From Coriobacteriaceae bacterium AM48-5 (lineage in GTDB: Bacteria > Actinomycetota > Coriobacteriia > Coriobacteriales > Coriobacteriaceae), in NCBI GenBank assembly GCA_027669525.1, contig JAQEDJ010000005.1, positions 11,423-75,422 of the forward strand: a stretch of 64,000 nt of DNA, read 5' to 3'. The notes below the pieces were generated by a model, which was not told where the DNA came from, ran no database searches, and saw only the letters and a list, made by a program, of their open reading frames with translations. How positions within the stretch are numbered: the stretch's first letter is position 1; each line of letters begins with the position of its first letter. Position numbers and translations under genes: made by a program. This document shows, in pieces, positions 14,904-25,680 of this stretch.

Positions 14904-17142
14904 CTAGTCAAACAGGCTCGGCATGTCGTTTTCCTTCATGAGGGCACCGGCAGAAGGCAGGCTCTGCGCGGTGAACTTCTCGGCGGAGACGCCGGCGCCA
15001 AGAATCTCCTCGGTCGTGCCCACGGTGGTGACCGAGCGGCCCTTCTTGGCCGTAAAGGCCTGGACGCCCTGCGTGTTGGTGGTCGTCTTGGTCTTGAGCA
15101 GCGACGTGTTGAAGTTCATCAGGCGGTAGTCGCTCGAGACCAGCGCGAGGTCGCGGTCCTCCTTGAGTACCTGCGCATACAGCAGCTTGCTGCCGCCATA
15201 GATGGCGTTCTTCAGGCGTTTGCGGTTGGTCTTGGTGACGTATCCGGAAAGTGCAACGCGCACCACGCGGCCGTTCTCAAAGACAAACAGCACGTCGGCC
15301 TTGTAGTCCTCGGGGTCGATGACCCAGATGACGCTCTCGTCGGGTTCCATCTCAAGATCGGTCGGAAGGTACGAGCCCAGCTGGCCGACTTGGTGTCCTC
15401 AAACGCCGCGACCTTGCACTTGTACACCTGGCTCTTGTTGGTAAAGACCAGCAGCTCGTGAGTGTTGGAGGACGGGAACTCGATAAAGGGTTTGTCGCCG
15501 TCCTTGTACTTGAGCGTGGTCGCCTTCTTGAGCACGCGGTCCGTCATCTTCTTAAGGTAGCCATCGTGCGAGAGCATGATGGTGACCGGGTACTCCTCGA
15601 CCTCGGGCTCCAAGCTTACCTCGATAACCTCATGGGGCTCGATCCTACCCGTGCGGCGCGGCATCACGTACTTCTTGTTGACCGCAGCCAGCTCGTCGCT
15701 GATGACCTTCTTGATGTTCTCCTCACTGGAGAGGATCTCCTCAAGTTCGGCAATCTCGCCCTCAAGCTTGGCAATGTCCTTGGTGCGGTTGAGGATGTAC
15801 TCCTCGTTGATGTTGCGGAGCTTAAGCTCGGCAACAAACTCGGCCTGGGTCTCGTCGATATCGAAACCCTTCATAAGGTTGGGCACGACCTCGGCTTCGA
15901 GCTTGGTGCCGCGGATGATGGCGATGGCCTTGTCGATATCGAGCAAGATCGCCTCGAGGCCGTGCAGCAGGTGCAGGCGCTCGGACTTTTTGCCCAGGTC
16001 ATAGTTAATACGGCGACGCGTGGACTGGATGCGCCATGCAACCCACTCGTGCAAGATCTGGCGCACGCCCATAACGCGGGGATAGCCGTCGACCAGCACG
16101 TTGAAGTTGCACGAGAACGAATCCTGCAGCGTGGTTGAGCGATAGAGCTTGGCCATGAGCTTGTCGGGGTCGACACCGCGCTTAAGGTCGATGGCGATAC
16201 GCAGGCCCGAAAGGTCGGTCTCGTCACGGATGTCGGCAATCTCCTTGACCTTGCCCTCCTTGGAGAGCTTGACGATGCGCTCGATGATGACATCGGTCTT
16301 GGTGGTGTAGGGAATCTCGTAGACCTCGATGATGCGCTCTTCGGGAATCCAGCGCCAGCGGGAGCGAATCTGGAAGCTGCCAAGGCCGGTCTCGATGATC
16401 TTCTCCATCTCCTCGCGGCGGTAGATGATCTCGCCGCCGGTCGAAAAGTCGGGCATGGGCATGTACTCGAGCAGGTCGCAGTCGGGATCCTTGAGGTAGT
16501 GCATCGTTGCGGTGCAGACTTCGTTGAGGTTGAAGCCGCAGATGTCAGAAGCCATGGCGACGCCGATGCCCTTGTTGGCCGAGACGAGGATATTGGGGAA
16601 CGTGGTGGGCAGCAGGCGCGGCTCCTTCATGGCACCGTCGTAGCTGTCGACAAAGTCGACCGGATCCTTGTCGATGTCCTTGAAGATTTCGGCGCTGATG
16701 GGGGAGAGCTTAGCCTCGGTATAACGCGAGGCGGCGTAGCTCAGGTCGCCCGAATAGTACTTACCAAAGTTGCCTTTCGACTCCACGAAGGGGGCAAGCA
16801 GCGCCTCATTGCCGGTGGCCAGACGCACCATCGTCTCGTAGATCGCGGCGTCGCCGTGCGGGTTGAGCTTCATGGTCTGGCCCACGATGTTGGCGCTCTT
16901 CTGGCGCTCGCCCTTGAGCAGGCCCATCTTGTACATGGTGTAAAGCAGCTTGCGGTGCGAGGCTTAAAGCCGTCGATCTCGGGGAACGCACGCGAGACGT
17001 TGACGCTCATGGCGTAGGGCATGTAGTTGACCTCGAGCGTCTGCGTGATTGGCTGATCGGTGACCTCGGAGTGCAGGCCGATGACGTTCTCGGCGTTGAC
17101 CTGCTTTTTCTTTGGCTGGTTCTTCGTCTTCTTCTTTGCCAC
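14904..17142 (-). CDS. parC: Topoisomerase IV subunit A (two frameshifts)
   Basis: The restored protein is 746 residues. The breakage-reunion domain is clear: EIDGFKPSHRKLLYTMYKMG, IVGQTMKLNPHGDAAIYETM, then the active-site tyrosine in YAASRYTEAKLSPIS. A coiled coil near ILNRTKDIAKLEGEIAELEE and a beta-pinwheel C terminus (HDGYLKKMTDRVLKK, SALMKENDMPSLFD-like end) follow. It is the divergent ParC type of Clostridia and Coriobacteriia rather than classic GyrA. One base is missing near 16961 and one near 15381. parC should be essential for chromosome decatenation, so these are probably consensus errors. It lies 45 bases downstream of parE in the same operon. Confidence 0.85.
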
Positions 17143-17187
17143 GATTTCCTCTTGAACTTCTTATGGGCCGTCGTTATCGATGTGCTG

Positions 17188-19185
17188 CTATTGCAGGTCC
17201 AGCTGGTCCAGGTATTCCTTGCCGTGCTCGGAGATATGGCGCTTGCGGCCTGCCTCGTCGTTGCCCAGCAACAGGTTGAACATGGTTTCCATCTTGGTGA
17301 CGTCCTCGGGCTCCACCTTGATCAGGCGACGCGTCTCGGGGTTCATGGTGGTGAGCCACATCATGTCCGGATCGTTCTCACCAAGACCCTTGGAGCGGTT
17401 GATCGAGCACTTCTGGTCGCCGATCTCCTTGAGGATGCCGTTCTTCTCGAGTTCGGTGTAGGCAAAGTAGGTCTTCTCTTTGCAGTTGATCTCGTAGAGC
17501 GGTGACTCGGCGATATACACGTAGCCCTCGTCGATAAGCGTGGGCACCAGGCGGTAGAGCATGGTGAGCACGAGCGTGCGGATGTGATAACCGTCGACGT
17601 CGGCGTCCGTACAGATGATGACCTTGTTCCAGTTGAGGTTGTCCAGGTCGAAGGCACCAAGGTTCTTGATGCGCTTGTCCTTGATCTCCACACCGCAGCC
17701 CAGCACGCGCATGAGGTCCATGATGATGTCGGACTTAAAGATGCGCGGGTAGTCCTCTTTCAGACAGTTGAGGATCTTGCCTCGGACGGGCATAACACCC
17801 TGGAACTCGGCATCGCGCGAGGTGCGGATGGCGCCTGCTGCCGAGTCGCCCTCTACGATGTAGATCTCGCGACGGCTCTTGTCCTTGGAGCGGCAGTCGA
17901 TGAACTTCTGCACGCGGTTGGCCATGTCGGTCTTCTGCTGCAGATTGGTCTTGATGCTCTGGCGCGTCTTCTCGGCGTTCTCGCGCGAGCGCTTGTTGAT
18001 GAGCACCTGCTCCATGATCTTGTTGGCGGCGTCTTTGTTCTCGATCAGATAGGTCGAGAGGCGCTCCTTAAAGAATGCCGTCATCGCCTGCTGGATAAAG
18101 CGGTTATTGATGGCCTTCTTAGTCTGGTTTTCGTAGGACGTCTGGGTGGAGAAGCAGTTGGTCACCAGCACCAGACAGTCCTGGACGTCCTGCCACTTAA
18201 TGCCGCTCTCGTTTTTGTTGTACTTGCCCTGTTGCTTGATGTAGGCATCGATGGCGCTGGTCAGAGCGCTACGGGCGGCCTTTTCGGGCGAACCGCCGTT
18301 CTCGAGCCATGACGAGTTGTGGTAGTACTCCTGCATCATGAAGGTGCGCGAGAAGCACATGCACGCGGTGATCTTTACGTTGTAGTCGGGCAGGTCCTCG
18401 CGGTCGCGACCGCGGCGGTCGGCCTCGATAAAGAAGGGCTCGGTAAGGTAGTCGGTACCGACCTTCTCGAGCACGTAGTCCTCGATGCCCTTGGGGTAGC
18501 AGAAGTCCTCTTCGGAAAACTCGCCATCGTCGCCCTCAATGCGCAGGCGGAAGGTCACGTTGGCGTTGACCACGGCCTGACGGCGCATGGTCTCGCGATA
18601 CCAGTCGTGAGGGATGCTAATCGAGGTAAAGACCTCAAGGTCGGGGCGCCACTTGATGGTGGTGCCGGTGCGGTCCTCGTCGCTGGGCTCAATCTCGAGT
18701 GCCTTCTTTTTGGCGCCGACGACTTTACCCTTCTTAAAGTGCAGGGAGTACTTGTTGCCGTCGCGCCAAACCGTGACGTCCATGTACTCGGATGCGTACT
18801 GGGTCGCGCACGAGCCCAGGCCGTTGGTGCCGAGCGAGAAGTCGTAGTCGCCGCCCTGGTTGTTGTTGTACTTGCCGCCGGCGTAGAGCTCGCAGAAGAC
18901 GAGCTCCCAGTTAAAGCGCTTCTCGGAAGGGTTCCAGTCGAGCGGGCAGCCACGGCCGTTGTCCTCTACCTGAATGGAGCCATCGCGAAAGGCGGTAAGG
19001 GTGATGAGCTTGCCGTAGCCCTGGCGCGCCTCGTCAACGGCGTTGGACAGGATCTCGAAGGCGGCATGCGCGCAGCCGTCGAGCCCGTCAGAGCCAAAGA
19101 TGACGGCGGGGCGCAGGCGTACGCGCTCCTCGTCCTTGAGCTGACGAATACTGTCGTTACCATAGTTTGCGGTGTTTTTTGCCAT
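17188..19185 (-). CDS. parE: Topoisomerase IV subunit B
   Basis: The 665-residue protein is the ATPase subunit of topoisomerase IV, partner of parC downstream. The GHKL ATPase site shows FEILSNAVDEARQGYG and VEDNGRGCPLDW, and the TOPRIM domain shows IYIVEGDSAAGAIRTSRD and ICTDADVDGYHIRTL. The C terminus is the short type II form. The sequence is divergent from GyrB (NAVDEA instead of NSIDEA), in line with a paralogous topoisomerase. The ATG at 19185 is the first methionine of the conserved N terminus. The frame is intact over 2 kb. Confidence 0.9.
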   Translation of the reverse strand: MAKNTANYGNDSIRQLKDEERVRLRPAVIFGSDGLDGCAHAAFEILSNAVDEARQGYGKLITLTAFRDGSIQVEDNGRGCPLDWNPSEKRFNWELVFCELYAGGKYNNNQGGDYDFSLGTNGLGSCATQYASEYMDVTVWRDGNKYSLHFKKGKVVGAKKKALEIEPSDEDRTGTTIKWRPDLEVFTSISIPHDWYRETMRRQAVVNANVTFRLRIEGDDGEFSEEDFCYPKGIEDYVLEKVGTDYLTEPFFIEADRRGRDREDLPDYNVKITACMCFSRTFMMQEYYHNSSWLENGGSPEKAARSALTSAIDAYIKQQGKYNKNESGIKWQDVQDCLVLVTNCFSTQTSYENQTKKAINNRFIQQAMTAFFKERLSTYLIENKDAANKIMEQVLINKRSRENAEKTRQSIKTNLQQKTDMANRVQKFIDCRSKDKSRREIYIVEGDSAAGAIRTSRDAEFQGVMPVRGKILNCLKEDYPRIFKSDIIMDLMRVLGCGVEIKDKRIKNLGAFDLDNLNWNKVIICTDADVDGYHIRTLVLTMLYRLVPTLIDEGYVYIAESPLYEINCKEKTYFAYTELEKNGILKEIGDQKCSINRSKGLGENDPDMMWLTTMNPETRRLIKVEPEDVTKMETMFNLLLGNDEAGRKRHISEHGKEYLDQLDLQ

Positions 19186-19419
19186 GCTCGCTCTCTCGAT
19201 GCTCCTTTGCTGCGTTTAAGTCATATAGATAGTCAAGGTAGCATAGCCCAGCCCACAGACGATTCCACCCAACACGAAATCCATCGAACAATCGTTCGGA
19301 GTCGGGCACCTTTGGCTTCTGCGGTCATTCCCTGCGCGGTGTGGTGCTCGTGTTAAAACCGTGGCTTATCGGCTGGTAGAATTGCCGCATCAAGACTGCA
19401 TGTTGTTTGAGGGGGCGCA

Positions 19420-19980
19420 ATGACCGAGAAAGAGAAGATGGAGCGCGGTGAGTGGCATGATGCCAACTTTGACGAGGAGCTCCTGGCGCAACGCGCGAAG
19501 GCGGAGGCGCTCTGCTATGACTTTAATATGGCAAAACCTGGAAGCGACGCACAGCTCGATGCTTTGAAGTCCTTGCTCGATACCGATCTTCCCGGGGGAC
19601 TGACGGTCCTTTCGCCTGCCTACTTTGACTACGGGAGCAAGACGACCTTTGGTGAGGGCTGTTTTGTAAACCATGGCTGCTACTTTATGGACGGCGGCTC
19701 TATCGCCTTTGGTGGCAACGTGTTTATCGGGCCGTTTTGCGGCTTCTACACCGCTTCGCACCCCCTAAAGGCAAAGGACCGCAACTTGGGTCTCGAGAAG
19801 GCTCTGCCCATCGTTGTCGGCGATAACTGCTGGTTTGGCGCGAACGTGTCAGTGCTGCAGGGAGTTACCATCGGCAGCGGTTGCGTAATTGCCGCGGGCA
19901 GCGTCGTGACGGAAGACCTTCCAGACAACGTGGTGGCGGCAGGCGTCCCCGCAGTCGTCAAGAAGACCATCGAACAATAA
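19420..19980 (+). CDS. Sugar O-acetyltransferase (LacA/Maa type)
   Basis: The 186-residue protein has an N-terminal Mac domain (MERGEWHDANFDEELLAQRA) and a left-handed beta-helix of hexapeptide repeats. It includes FVNHGCYFMDGGSIAFGGNV and VVGDNCWFGANVSVLQGVTI, with the catalytic histidine in YTASHPL. Enzymes of this family transfer acetyl from acetyl-CoA to maltose, galactosides or similar sugars; the exact sugar is not predictable. The ATG at 19420 follows GAGGGGGCG. It is a single-gene unit, ended by the hairpin at 20071-20106. Confidence 0.85.
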   Translation: MTEKEKMERGEWHDANFDEELLAQRAKAEALCYDFNMAKPGSDAQLDALKSLLDTDLPGGLTVLSPAYFDYGSKTTFGEGCFVNHGCYFMDGGSIAFGGNVFIGPFCGFYTASHPLKAKDRNLGLEKALPIVVGDNCWFGANVSVLQGVTIGSGCVIAAGSVVTEDLPDNVVAAGVPAVVKKTIEQ

Positions 19981-20070
19981 CGAAGCCCTTAAACGATAGT
20001 GCCCCACTGTCCTCGGTGGAATGCGGGGCGAGGAAGCCGAGCTCGACTCCGCTGGCGACATCTAATGCGC

Positions 20071-20106
20071 AATGGGCTGGCTCTGGGTATTCAGAACCAG
20101 CCCATT
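20071..20106. terminator. Bidirectional hairpin terminator
   Basis: AATGGGCTGG (20071-20080) pairs with CCAGCCCATT (20097-20106), extended inside by TCTG/CAGA, and is followed by TTT. It separates the acetyltransferase from the convergent surface protein. Confidence 0.65.
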
Positions 20107-20155
20107 TTGATGTTCGATGAGCCGAGTCGGCGCCTCTCACAAAGGTAACTAGGAG

Positions 20156-22246
20156 CTAGCGAGGCCTATCCGATTTGACCTCATTGGCGGTGTCTTTTTC
20201 GAGCGCCGTGCGGCGGGCGCTGTAGGCGACAAGGCCGGCACCAACTGCGGCGAGCGCTGCTGCGGCTGCGGTTAGGGGGACGTTGCTGTCGCCCGTGCCC
20301 GCAAGCGCGCCCGCTTTTCCGGAGCGCTTGTTATTGCCGTGGTCCTTGCCACTGCCGGAGCTGCTTCCGCCGGAGCCGCCGCCCTTGTCAGTACCGCCGC
20401 CACTCGAGCCACCATCGCCGTCTACTGTCATCGGGGCGTCGTGAAGTCCTGTCGTATCCGCGCTGTCGCATACGCCGACCTGCACTTCCGAGCGTTCGCA
20501 TGCCGCGTCGGACACATGAAGCTCGTGCAGAACGGCACCCAGCGCCGAGTTTGCGTCCGGTCGGATCTCCTCGAGCGTTACGGGATCGAGCGCCACCAGA
20601 TTACGCGCCTTCGCATACAGCGTGACGCGCTTGCCCACTTCGTCGCTCCAGCTCTCGGGGATGGCGAAGCTCATGCGGAACTGTGCCGTGCAACCCGGTG
20701 CCAGCACGGCGTTGCCGTTGTCGGCTACCAGCGGGTGCGTTGCAAAACGTGCGCCCAGCGTCTCGAGTGCGTACTTCGCGTGTGCCATGTCGTTGGCCGA
20801 AGCGTCCTCGGCAAGCTCCGGATCGTAGATCGATGCCATACGTGCGTTCACTCCGAATCCGATGGATGCGCTGGAGAACGGCTGGCTGGAGCCCTCTCGG
20901 TACAGATCGATTGTGCCGGCAGTCAGCAAAGTGTTGCCGTCGTTTCGCACCGTGACCATGAAGGATTCGCCTACTGCTCCGGGCACCACCGCGCCCGAGG
21001 TGGCGACCGCGCCCGTCGGAGTGGCACACGCCACCAAGGGCACTTCGATGCCGTGCAGCTCTGCCTCGCTCTTCTCCGCGCTCACAATGTGCGTGGCGAG
21101 CGCGGAGAGCATGCCTCCCGACGTCAAAAATGTCGTTATCTGATCGATGGGATGGTCCAGCTCGCACATCACGAACGGCTCCGTGAACAGATCGCCTGCC
21201 AAGGTGCTGGCGAAGATGCGGAAGTGCTTGCCCATCACTGCTACCGGGTTGCCTTCTTCGTCGTAGGTTTGCCCCACCTTGCCATCGGTGTTCTCTACAT
21301 AGAGCGCGCACCTGCCGTTGTTGCTTATGCTAAACGATGCCGGGCCACAGCCTGCGGCACCCACGGGCTGCGTTGCAAATGCCGATGCGCCTCGCGTCCA
21401 AGTAATATGCTGCAGCTGCTCGTTGACGGTGGCCAAAAAGCCCGAATGTTGTGGCCACGGCACCGCATGGGGCACCGTGGCGTCTGGTGGCATAACGCCC
21501 CAGCCCGCAATGGACTGGCCGATCACGGCGTACGATGCGCAGCCGCAACCGTCTGCGGTCTCGTACGCAACGGGCACCACCATTTTGCCGTTGATATTCT
21601 CGGGCCCGCTCAGCTCGATACTCGACGGTGCCTGCGGAAAGCGAAGAACTTGGCGGAACGTCAGGCTGTCGCCCAAATCATCTGACCACAGGGTAAAGCA
21701 TTCCAGCGCAACCTCGGCCTCGCTGCCGAGCGCCTTCTCTGCGGTGGTTCCGCGGCGGTGGAGGTAGGCACCCGACAGGCGTCCGTCGACCAGCGTCTTG
21801 CCTACCGTGATGCGCGGGCACTGCAGGCAATGGTAGCCATCCTCCTGCAGGCGGCCGCGCGAGATGCTGCGCCACGACGTGTGCGATATCACTCGAACTC
21901 CGTCGTTGCTTATGCGCAGGCGCACAACGGACAGTATGCCGGATGTGCTCGCCGTATCGAAAAGGGTGTTGTCGCCGGCGGGGCGCTCGCCCGAGACCAG
22001 CAGCACGTAGGCGTCCTGGTTTCCTCTTCCGTCCGTATATTCCACCACGTCGAAGTCGTAATCGAATATGCCGTCGCGCTCCACGTCGCCCTCGCCAAAC
22101 CCAAGGGGAAAGTCCACGGGCGTGGGAGCGGACCACGTGCCGTTTGCCTTTGTGTGCACCACCAGGCGCGAGCGGCCATTGTCGCCGTAGCGCACCGAGG
22201 CGATACGGAACAGGCATTCTACGCCGGCAATCATCGTTAGCTTCAT
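20156..22246 (-). CDS. Sortase-anchored surface protein, C-terminal part
   Basis: This 696-residue frame begins without a signal peptide (MKLTMIAGVECLFRIASVRY) and reads as extracellular beta-rich domains. It ends in a Gly/Ser linker (DGGSSGGGTDKGGGSGGS), a LAGTGDSN sorting motif, a membrane span and a basic tail. LAxTG is the variant used by class E sortases of Actinobacteria. The frame starts exactly where the upstream gene stops (ATGA overlap at 22243-22246). Since it lacks export signals but has a wall anchor, and the other half has export signals but no anchor, the two are most likely one protein of about 1450 residues split by one missing base. Confidence 0.65.
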   Translation of the reverse strand: MKLTMIAGVECLFRIASVRYGDNGRSRLVVHTKANGTWSAPTPVDFPLGFGEGDVERDGIFDYDFDVVEYTDGRGNQDAYVLLVSGERPAGDNTLFDTASTSGILSVVRLRISNDGVRVISHTSWRSISRGRLQEDGYHCLQCPRITVGKTLVDGRLSGAYLHRRGTTAEKALGSEAEVALECFTLWSDDLGDSLTFRQVLRFPQAPSSIELSGPENINGKMVVPVAYETADGCGCASYAVIGQSIAGWGVMPPDATVPHAVPWPQHSGFLATVNEQLQHITWTRGASAFATQPVGAAGCGPASFSISNNGRCALYVENTDGKVGQTYDEEGNPVAVMGKHFRIFASTLAGDLFTEPFVMCELDHPIDQITTFLTSGGMLSALATHIVSAEKSEAELHGIEVPLVACATPTGAVATSGAVVPGAVGESFMVTVRNDGNTLLTAGTIDLYREGSSQPFSSASIGFGVNARMASIYDPELAEDASANDMAHAKYALETLGARFATHPLVADNGNAVLAPGCTAQFRMSFAIPESWSDEVGKRVTLYAKARNLVALDPVTLEEIRPDANSALGAVLHELHVSDAACERSEVQVGVCDSADTTGLHDAPMTVDGDGGSSGGGTDKGGGSGGSSSGSGKDHGNNKRSGKAGALAGTGDSNVPLTAAAAALAAVGAGLVAYSARRTALEKDTANEVKSDRPR

Positions 22247-24522
22247 GTGGCTTCGCTGAGCACGCCGGAAAACAGCACGTTGTCGCTCGAGGGTTTTATG
22301 CCGCCACGCTCGTCCTCCGACACGCTGGCAGAATTGGCGTTCGGGTCCGCAACGGCGTTCGTTGACTGACCGATGTAGGTGTACTCATACATCGGTGCGG
22401 CATTTTCGTCGTTCTCCATCAGCGCATGGACGAAATGTTCGACCTGTCCCGTGTCGTCGCTCTCCGCGTTCGCCTCGAGCTCAATGCGCGTGACCGCTTG
22501 ATCCCAATCACGTACGGTAGGCGCGATGTTTATCGCGGCGGCTGCAACCTCGGCGCGTGCGAGCAGCTCGGAATTGGTGACGATGGTGGCCGACGCGATA
22601 AACTGCGGCACACCACCTGCCTCGGTGTTGCCGGGCGTGCCGAAGCAGGCATCCAGCGTGTAAGGCGTATCTCCACCCAATGCCAGCTCAGAGCGTTGGA
22701 GCACATACTGGTCGCCATTGTTCACCGACATATTCCACGAATCGATGAGTGTGGGCCACGACCCCGACCAAGCCTTGGTGGTCCACTTGAACATTACGAA
22801 CTGGAGTATCACATCGACATCGACGTCTGCACCTACGCGCAGCCGCGGAAGCTGGTGTCCATCTGCCTTCTCGTACCCAATGAACAGTGTGAGGGATGCG
22901 GCGCCACGCACAGCGGACGAAGCGACGCCTGCAATGCCGGCTCCAAAGGTGACGGCAAGTCCGATCTGGATGGTGAACGAGCCCGACGTGTTGGAATAGT
23001 CGAGCGAAATGTTCTTGAAAAACGCCGCGCCGCTGCCGTGCGTGTGGGCGCCCACGGCGAGCGCCAGTTTTGCCAGCACCCAGGGGTTGACGTTTAGGAA
23101 AAACGGCACCGGTCCTAGGGTAAACTGCTCGGTCCAATTGAGGTCGGTTCTTACCTGGAAGAGGGCCTTAATGTTGCCGTATGCGGGGTCGTTGTTGTCA
23201 CCCCAGGTTTTGCCCACCCAATCGTAGGCGAGCGAGCCGTACAGCTGTGTGGCGATATCCATCGTGAACAGCGGCGTGCAATGGTGGCGAAGGAGCTTGG
23301 TGTTTCTTGGATCGGTGCCCGAACCGGCACTCATACTTTTGTACTGATTCCACTTCCCCTCCATTTCGTCGAGGTAGCGGTTTGCCTGCTTGGCGCCCGA
23401 CTCGCGCGGTGACTTCTTCCAGTACTCCGGATCCGGATTGCCCGAATCGTTCATATAGCTGGCTGGTTTGTATCCTCCGCCAAACAGCACGTATCCAGCA
23501 AACGAGAAATCGAAGAGGATCGGAAATGTGGGCATCCAGCACGTGAACTTATTACCACCGATGCCGGGAAACGATGCGGGGAAATCAAACGGAGTGATCT
23601 CTTGGTCCATAGTGGTGGGGACGATAGTGGTCGATCCGGATTCCGCCTTTGCCGCCGGCGCGGTAACAACGGCCATGGGGGAGGAGAGCGTGTAGGTTTT
23701 GCCCTGGTAGTCGAGGACAAAGCGCAGCTTGCATCCTTCTTCCAGAAGGCTCGACGTTGCATCGAGGAACTTGTCTTCGAGTGTGAACGTCGCCAGATTA
23801 TCCGCGCTCGATGCGCTGGCCTTGATCTGACCAATCTGCGTGACGGTTTCGGTTGAGCTGCCCGCAGCGGGCATCACTTTATTGATATGCAATGTTGCCT
23901 GCCCGCCCTGCGGCAGATGAGCCTGCACGGTAAATGCGTGCGTATCGGGCTGCTCGTTTGCCGTGTCGTCCTTCGGCAATGCCATGAACGTGGCTTCAGC
24001 GTACTGGATGTCCCATTCGTCGAATGTGAGCTGGCGGAAGTACGGCTCGCCGTCGGAAAGCGGACGCGTGGGCGCGGTTATGGCGGTGCCGCCCTGGATA
24101 CGCGCAAGGGGAATCTCGACATCGCGGTAGCCCGCCATGCTAATGGAGATGCCGCCGTTAAAGTCGTACGCGTCAAGGAGCTTTGCCTCGTCTACGTAGC
24201 CTTCCGAAAGCGAGGCAATCTCAAAGATGGCGGTGCCTTCGTCATCGGTCGTGGCGGCGAGCTGCTCGCCTGCGGCGTAGCGCGACGTGAGCGTGACCTG
24301 CGCTCCCTTGATGGGCATATTCTTGTTGGCGACGTCGACCACGACCACACCAAACATGGTGCGCGAGAGAACGAGCACCCTGAAGGGGTCTTTTTCGTCG
24401 GCATAGGCCGCGGTGGGCGCGAACGGCAGCAGGAAGGCATTTTCGCTTCCCGGCACGCGAGGCAACATGATGCTCGCTAGTGAGGACGCTCCGGCAACAA
24501 GTAACGAACGGCGATCAAGCAT
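22243..24522 (-). CDS. Exported surface protein, N-terminal part
   Basis: The 759-residue frame from the ATG at 24522 starts MLDRRSLLVAGASSLASIML, a twin-arginine-type signal with a hydrophobic core, followed by TAAYADEKDPF as likely cleavage region. The mature part starts with a carboxypeptidase-regulatory-like Ig fold (VVVVDVANKNMPIKGAQVTL). Later there are a hydrophobic segment (TIQIGLAVTFGAGIAGVASS) and beta-rich sequence ending VLFSGVLSEAT. No catalytic motif is recognised. It probably continues into 20156-22246. The LuxR-type gene just upstream (24678-25680), same strand, could regulate it. Confidence 0.65.
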   Translation of the reverse strand: MLDRRSLLVAGASSLASIMLPRVPGSENAFLLPFAPTAAYADEKDPFRVLVLSRTMFGVVVVDVANKNMPIKGAQVTLTSRYAAGEQLAATTDDEGTAIFEIASLSEGYVDEAKLLDAYDFNGGISISMAGYRDVEIPLARIQGGTAITAPTRPLSDGEPYFRQLTFDEWDIQYAEATFMALPKDDTANEQPDTHAFTVQAHLPQGGQATLHINKVMPAAGSSTETVTQIGQIKASASSADNLATFTLEDKFLDATSSLLEEGCKLRFVLDYQGKTYTLSSPMAVVTAPAAKAESGSTTIVPTTMDQEITPFDFPASFPGIGGNKFTCWMPTFPILFDFSFAGYVLFGGGYKPASYMNDSGNPDPEYWKKSPRESGAKQANRYLDEMEGKWNQYKSMSAGSGTDPRNTKLLRHHCTPLFTMDIATQLYGSLAYDWVGKTWGDNNDPAYGNIKALFQVRTDLNWTEQFTLGPVPFFLNVNPWVLAKLALAVGAHTHGSGAAFFKNISLDYSNTSGSFTIQIGLAVTFGAGIAGVASSAVRGAASLTLFIGYEKADGHQLPRLRVGADVDVDVILQFVMFKWTTKAWSGSWPTLIDSWNMSVNNGDQYVLQRSELALGGDTPYTLDACFGTPGNTEAGGVPQFIASATIVTNSELLARAEVAAAAINIAPTVRDWDQAVTRIELEANAESDDTGQVEHFVHALMENDENAAPMYEYTYIGQSTNAVADPNANSASVSEDERGGIKPSSDNVLFSGVLSEAT

Positions 24523-24677
24523 CTTGGGCTCCCATCCCGCAAATATCGGTGGAAATAATCCAATTTTGCGAGAAGACGCTTCGTGGCGGTAGTGCCGTTC
24601 AAGGGTCAAAATGTCCAAATTGATCGAGCGAAGCGCCGGGTTCCGGAACGCGTTCGATGCGCTTGGCAGCCCGGTCG

Positions 24678-25680
24678 CTAACGCAACATGTGCGCGACCA
24701 GCTCGGCGCGTGTGCCGATGCCAAGCTTTGCGTATACGCCGGATAGGCGGTTTTTGACGGTGCCCGGCGATACTCCCATATGGCGTGCGATTTCAGCGTT
24801 GGTCCATCCGCGGCAGGCGAGCATGGCCATGGTGAACTCTGTGGTCGTTAAATCGTCGGCAACGTCCTCGCCCGAATCGGGGTTGTGGATGCGCCGCCAG
24901 CCGTAGCTGAAGCGGTACGTGATCTCGATGATGCGTGCGAAGTCGTCAGGGTATTGCGTTTTTAGGCATGCTCGATGAGCCCCTGCAAAAGGCCGTGGTG
25001 CTCGCCAATGAGCTCGATAAGGCCGTCGGGGCGCGCAATGTCCCAAGCGGCTCCAAAATGCGCTTTTGCGGCGTCGATGTCCTTGAGGCTCATGCATGCC
25101 ATGGAAGCTGCCAGGTGCAGGAACAGTTCAGAGATGGGATAGCTTCCCTGTTTCATAATTAGGGCGTTTTCCGCCATGCCCAGGCTGCGGCCGTATTCGC
25201 CGCGCAGATACAAGGCGTGCGCCATCACGTAGCTGGCGAACAGTCGCAGGCCTCGGGTAGGTGCGCCGCAAGTGGATAAAACTCTTCGGCAGAATACGGG
25301 GAAGGCAAGTGCAGCAGGACGCTCGCGGCCGAGGCGAACAGGATATGCGTGGCGTGGACGGCGGGCGATTCCTCGTCGGCCGGCGTATCGAGGATGCCCG
25401 CAAGGCACCGGCGGGCGTCGGCGATACGGTTGAGCGACAGACTGGCGTATCCGCAGATAAAGCATGCGGAATAGCGCAGCGCGGGATCGGTGACGTCAAG
25501 ATAGGGGTGCGCCGTCTTGGCGGCGAGTGCGGCCTGTCCGCGAAAGTACAGCGCTTCTGCCGTGGCGATGGCGCGTGAATCGGGGTCGGAAATGCCTGCA
25601 ACCGCAGCGTCAATCTGCCCCGGCACAAAGGCGGTGCACATCAACGGCATGGGAACGCATGGGTAGCCATCGCAGTCCAT
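24678..25680 (-). CDS. LuxR-type transcriptional regulator (two frameshifts)
   Basis: The restored protein is 334 residues. The C-terminal LuxR HTH is plain: LTTTEFTMAMLACRGWTNAE, then IARHMGVSPGTVKNRLSGVY and KLGIGTRAELVAHMLR. The N-terminal two thirds are alpha-helical repeats (YASLSLNRIADARRCLAGIL, LYLRGEYGRSLGMAENALIM), like the TPR-type sensor region of Coriobacteriia LuxR proteins. One base is missing near 25249 and one near 24965. No receiver domain is present, so it is not a standard response regulator. It lies directly upstream of the split surface protein on the same strand, making that a possible target. Confidence 0.7.

Noticed and set aside
18319..19356. Long open frame (345 codons) antisense to parE
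   Set aside because: It is the shadow of a GC-rich gene; composition is that of antisense frames and parE is strongly supported. The same holds for long antisense frames over guaA (2833-3636), the surface protein (20339-21685) and the MacB-like gene (33833-35305).
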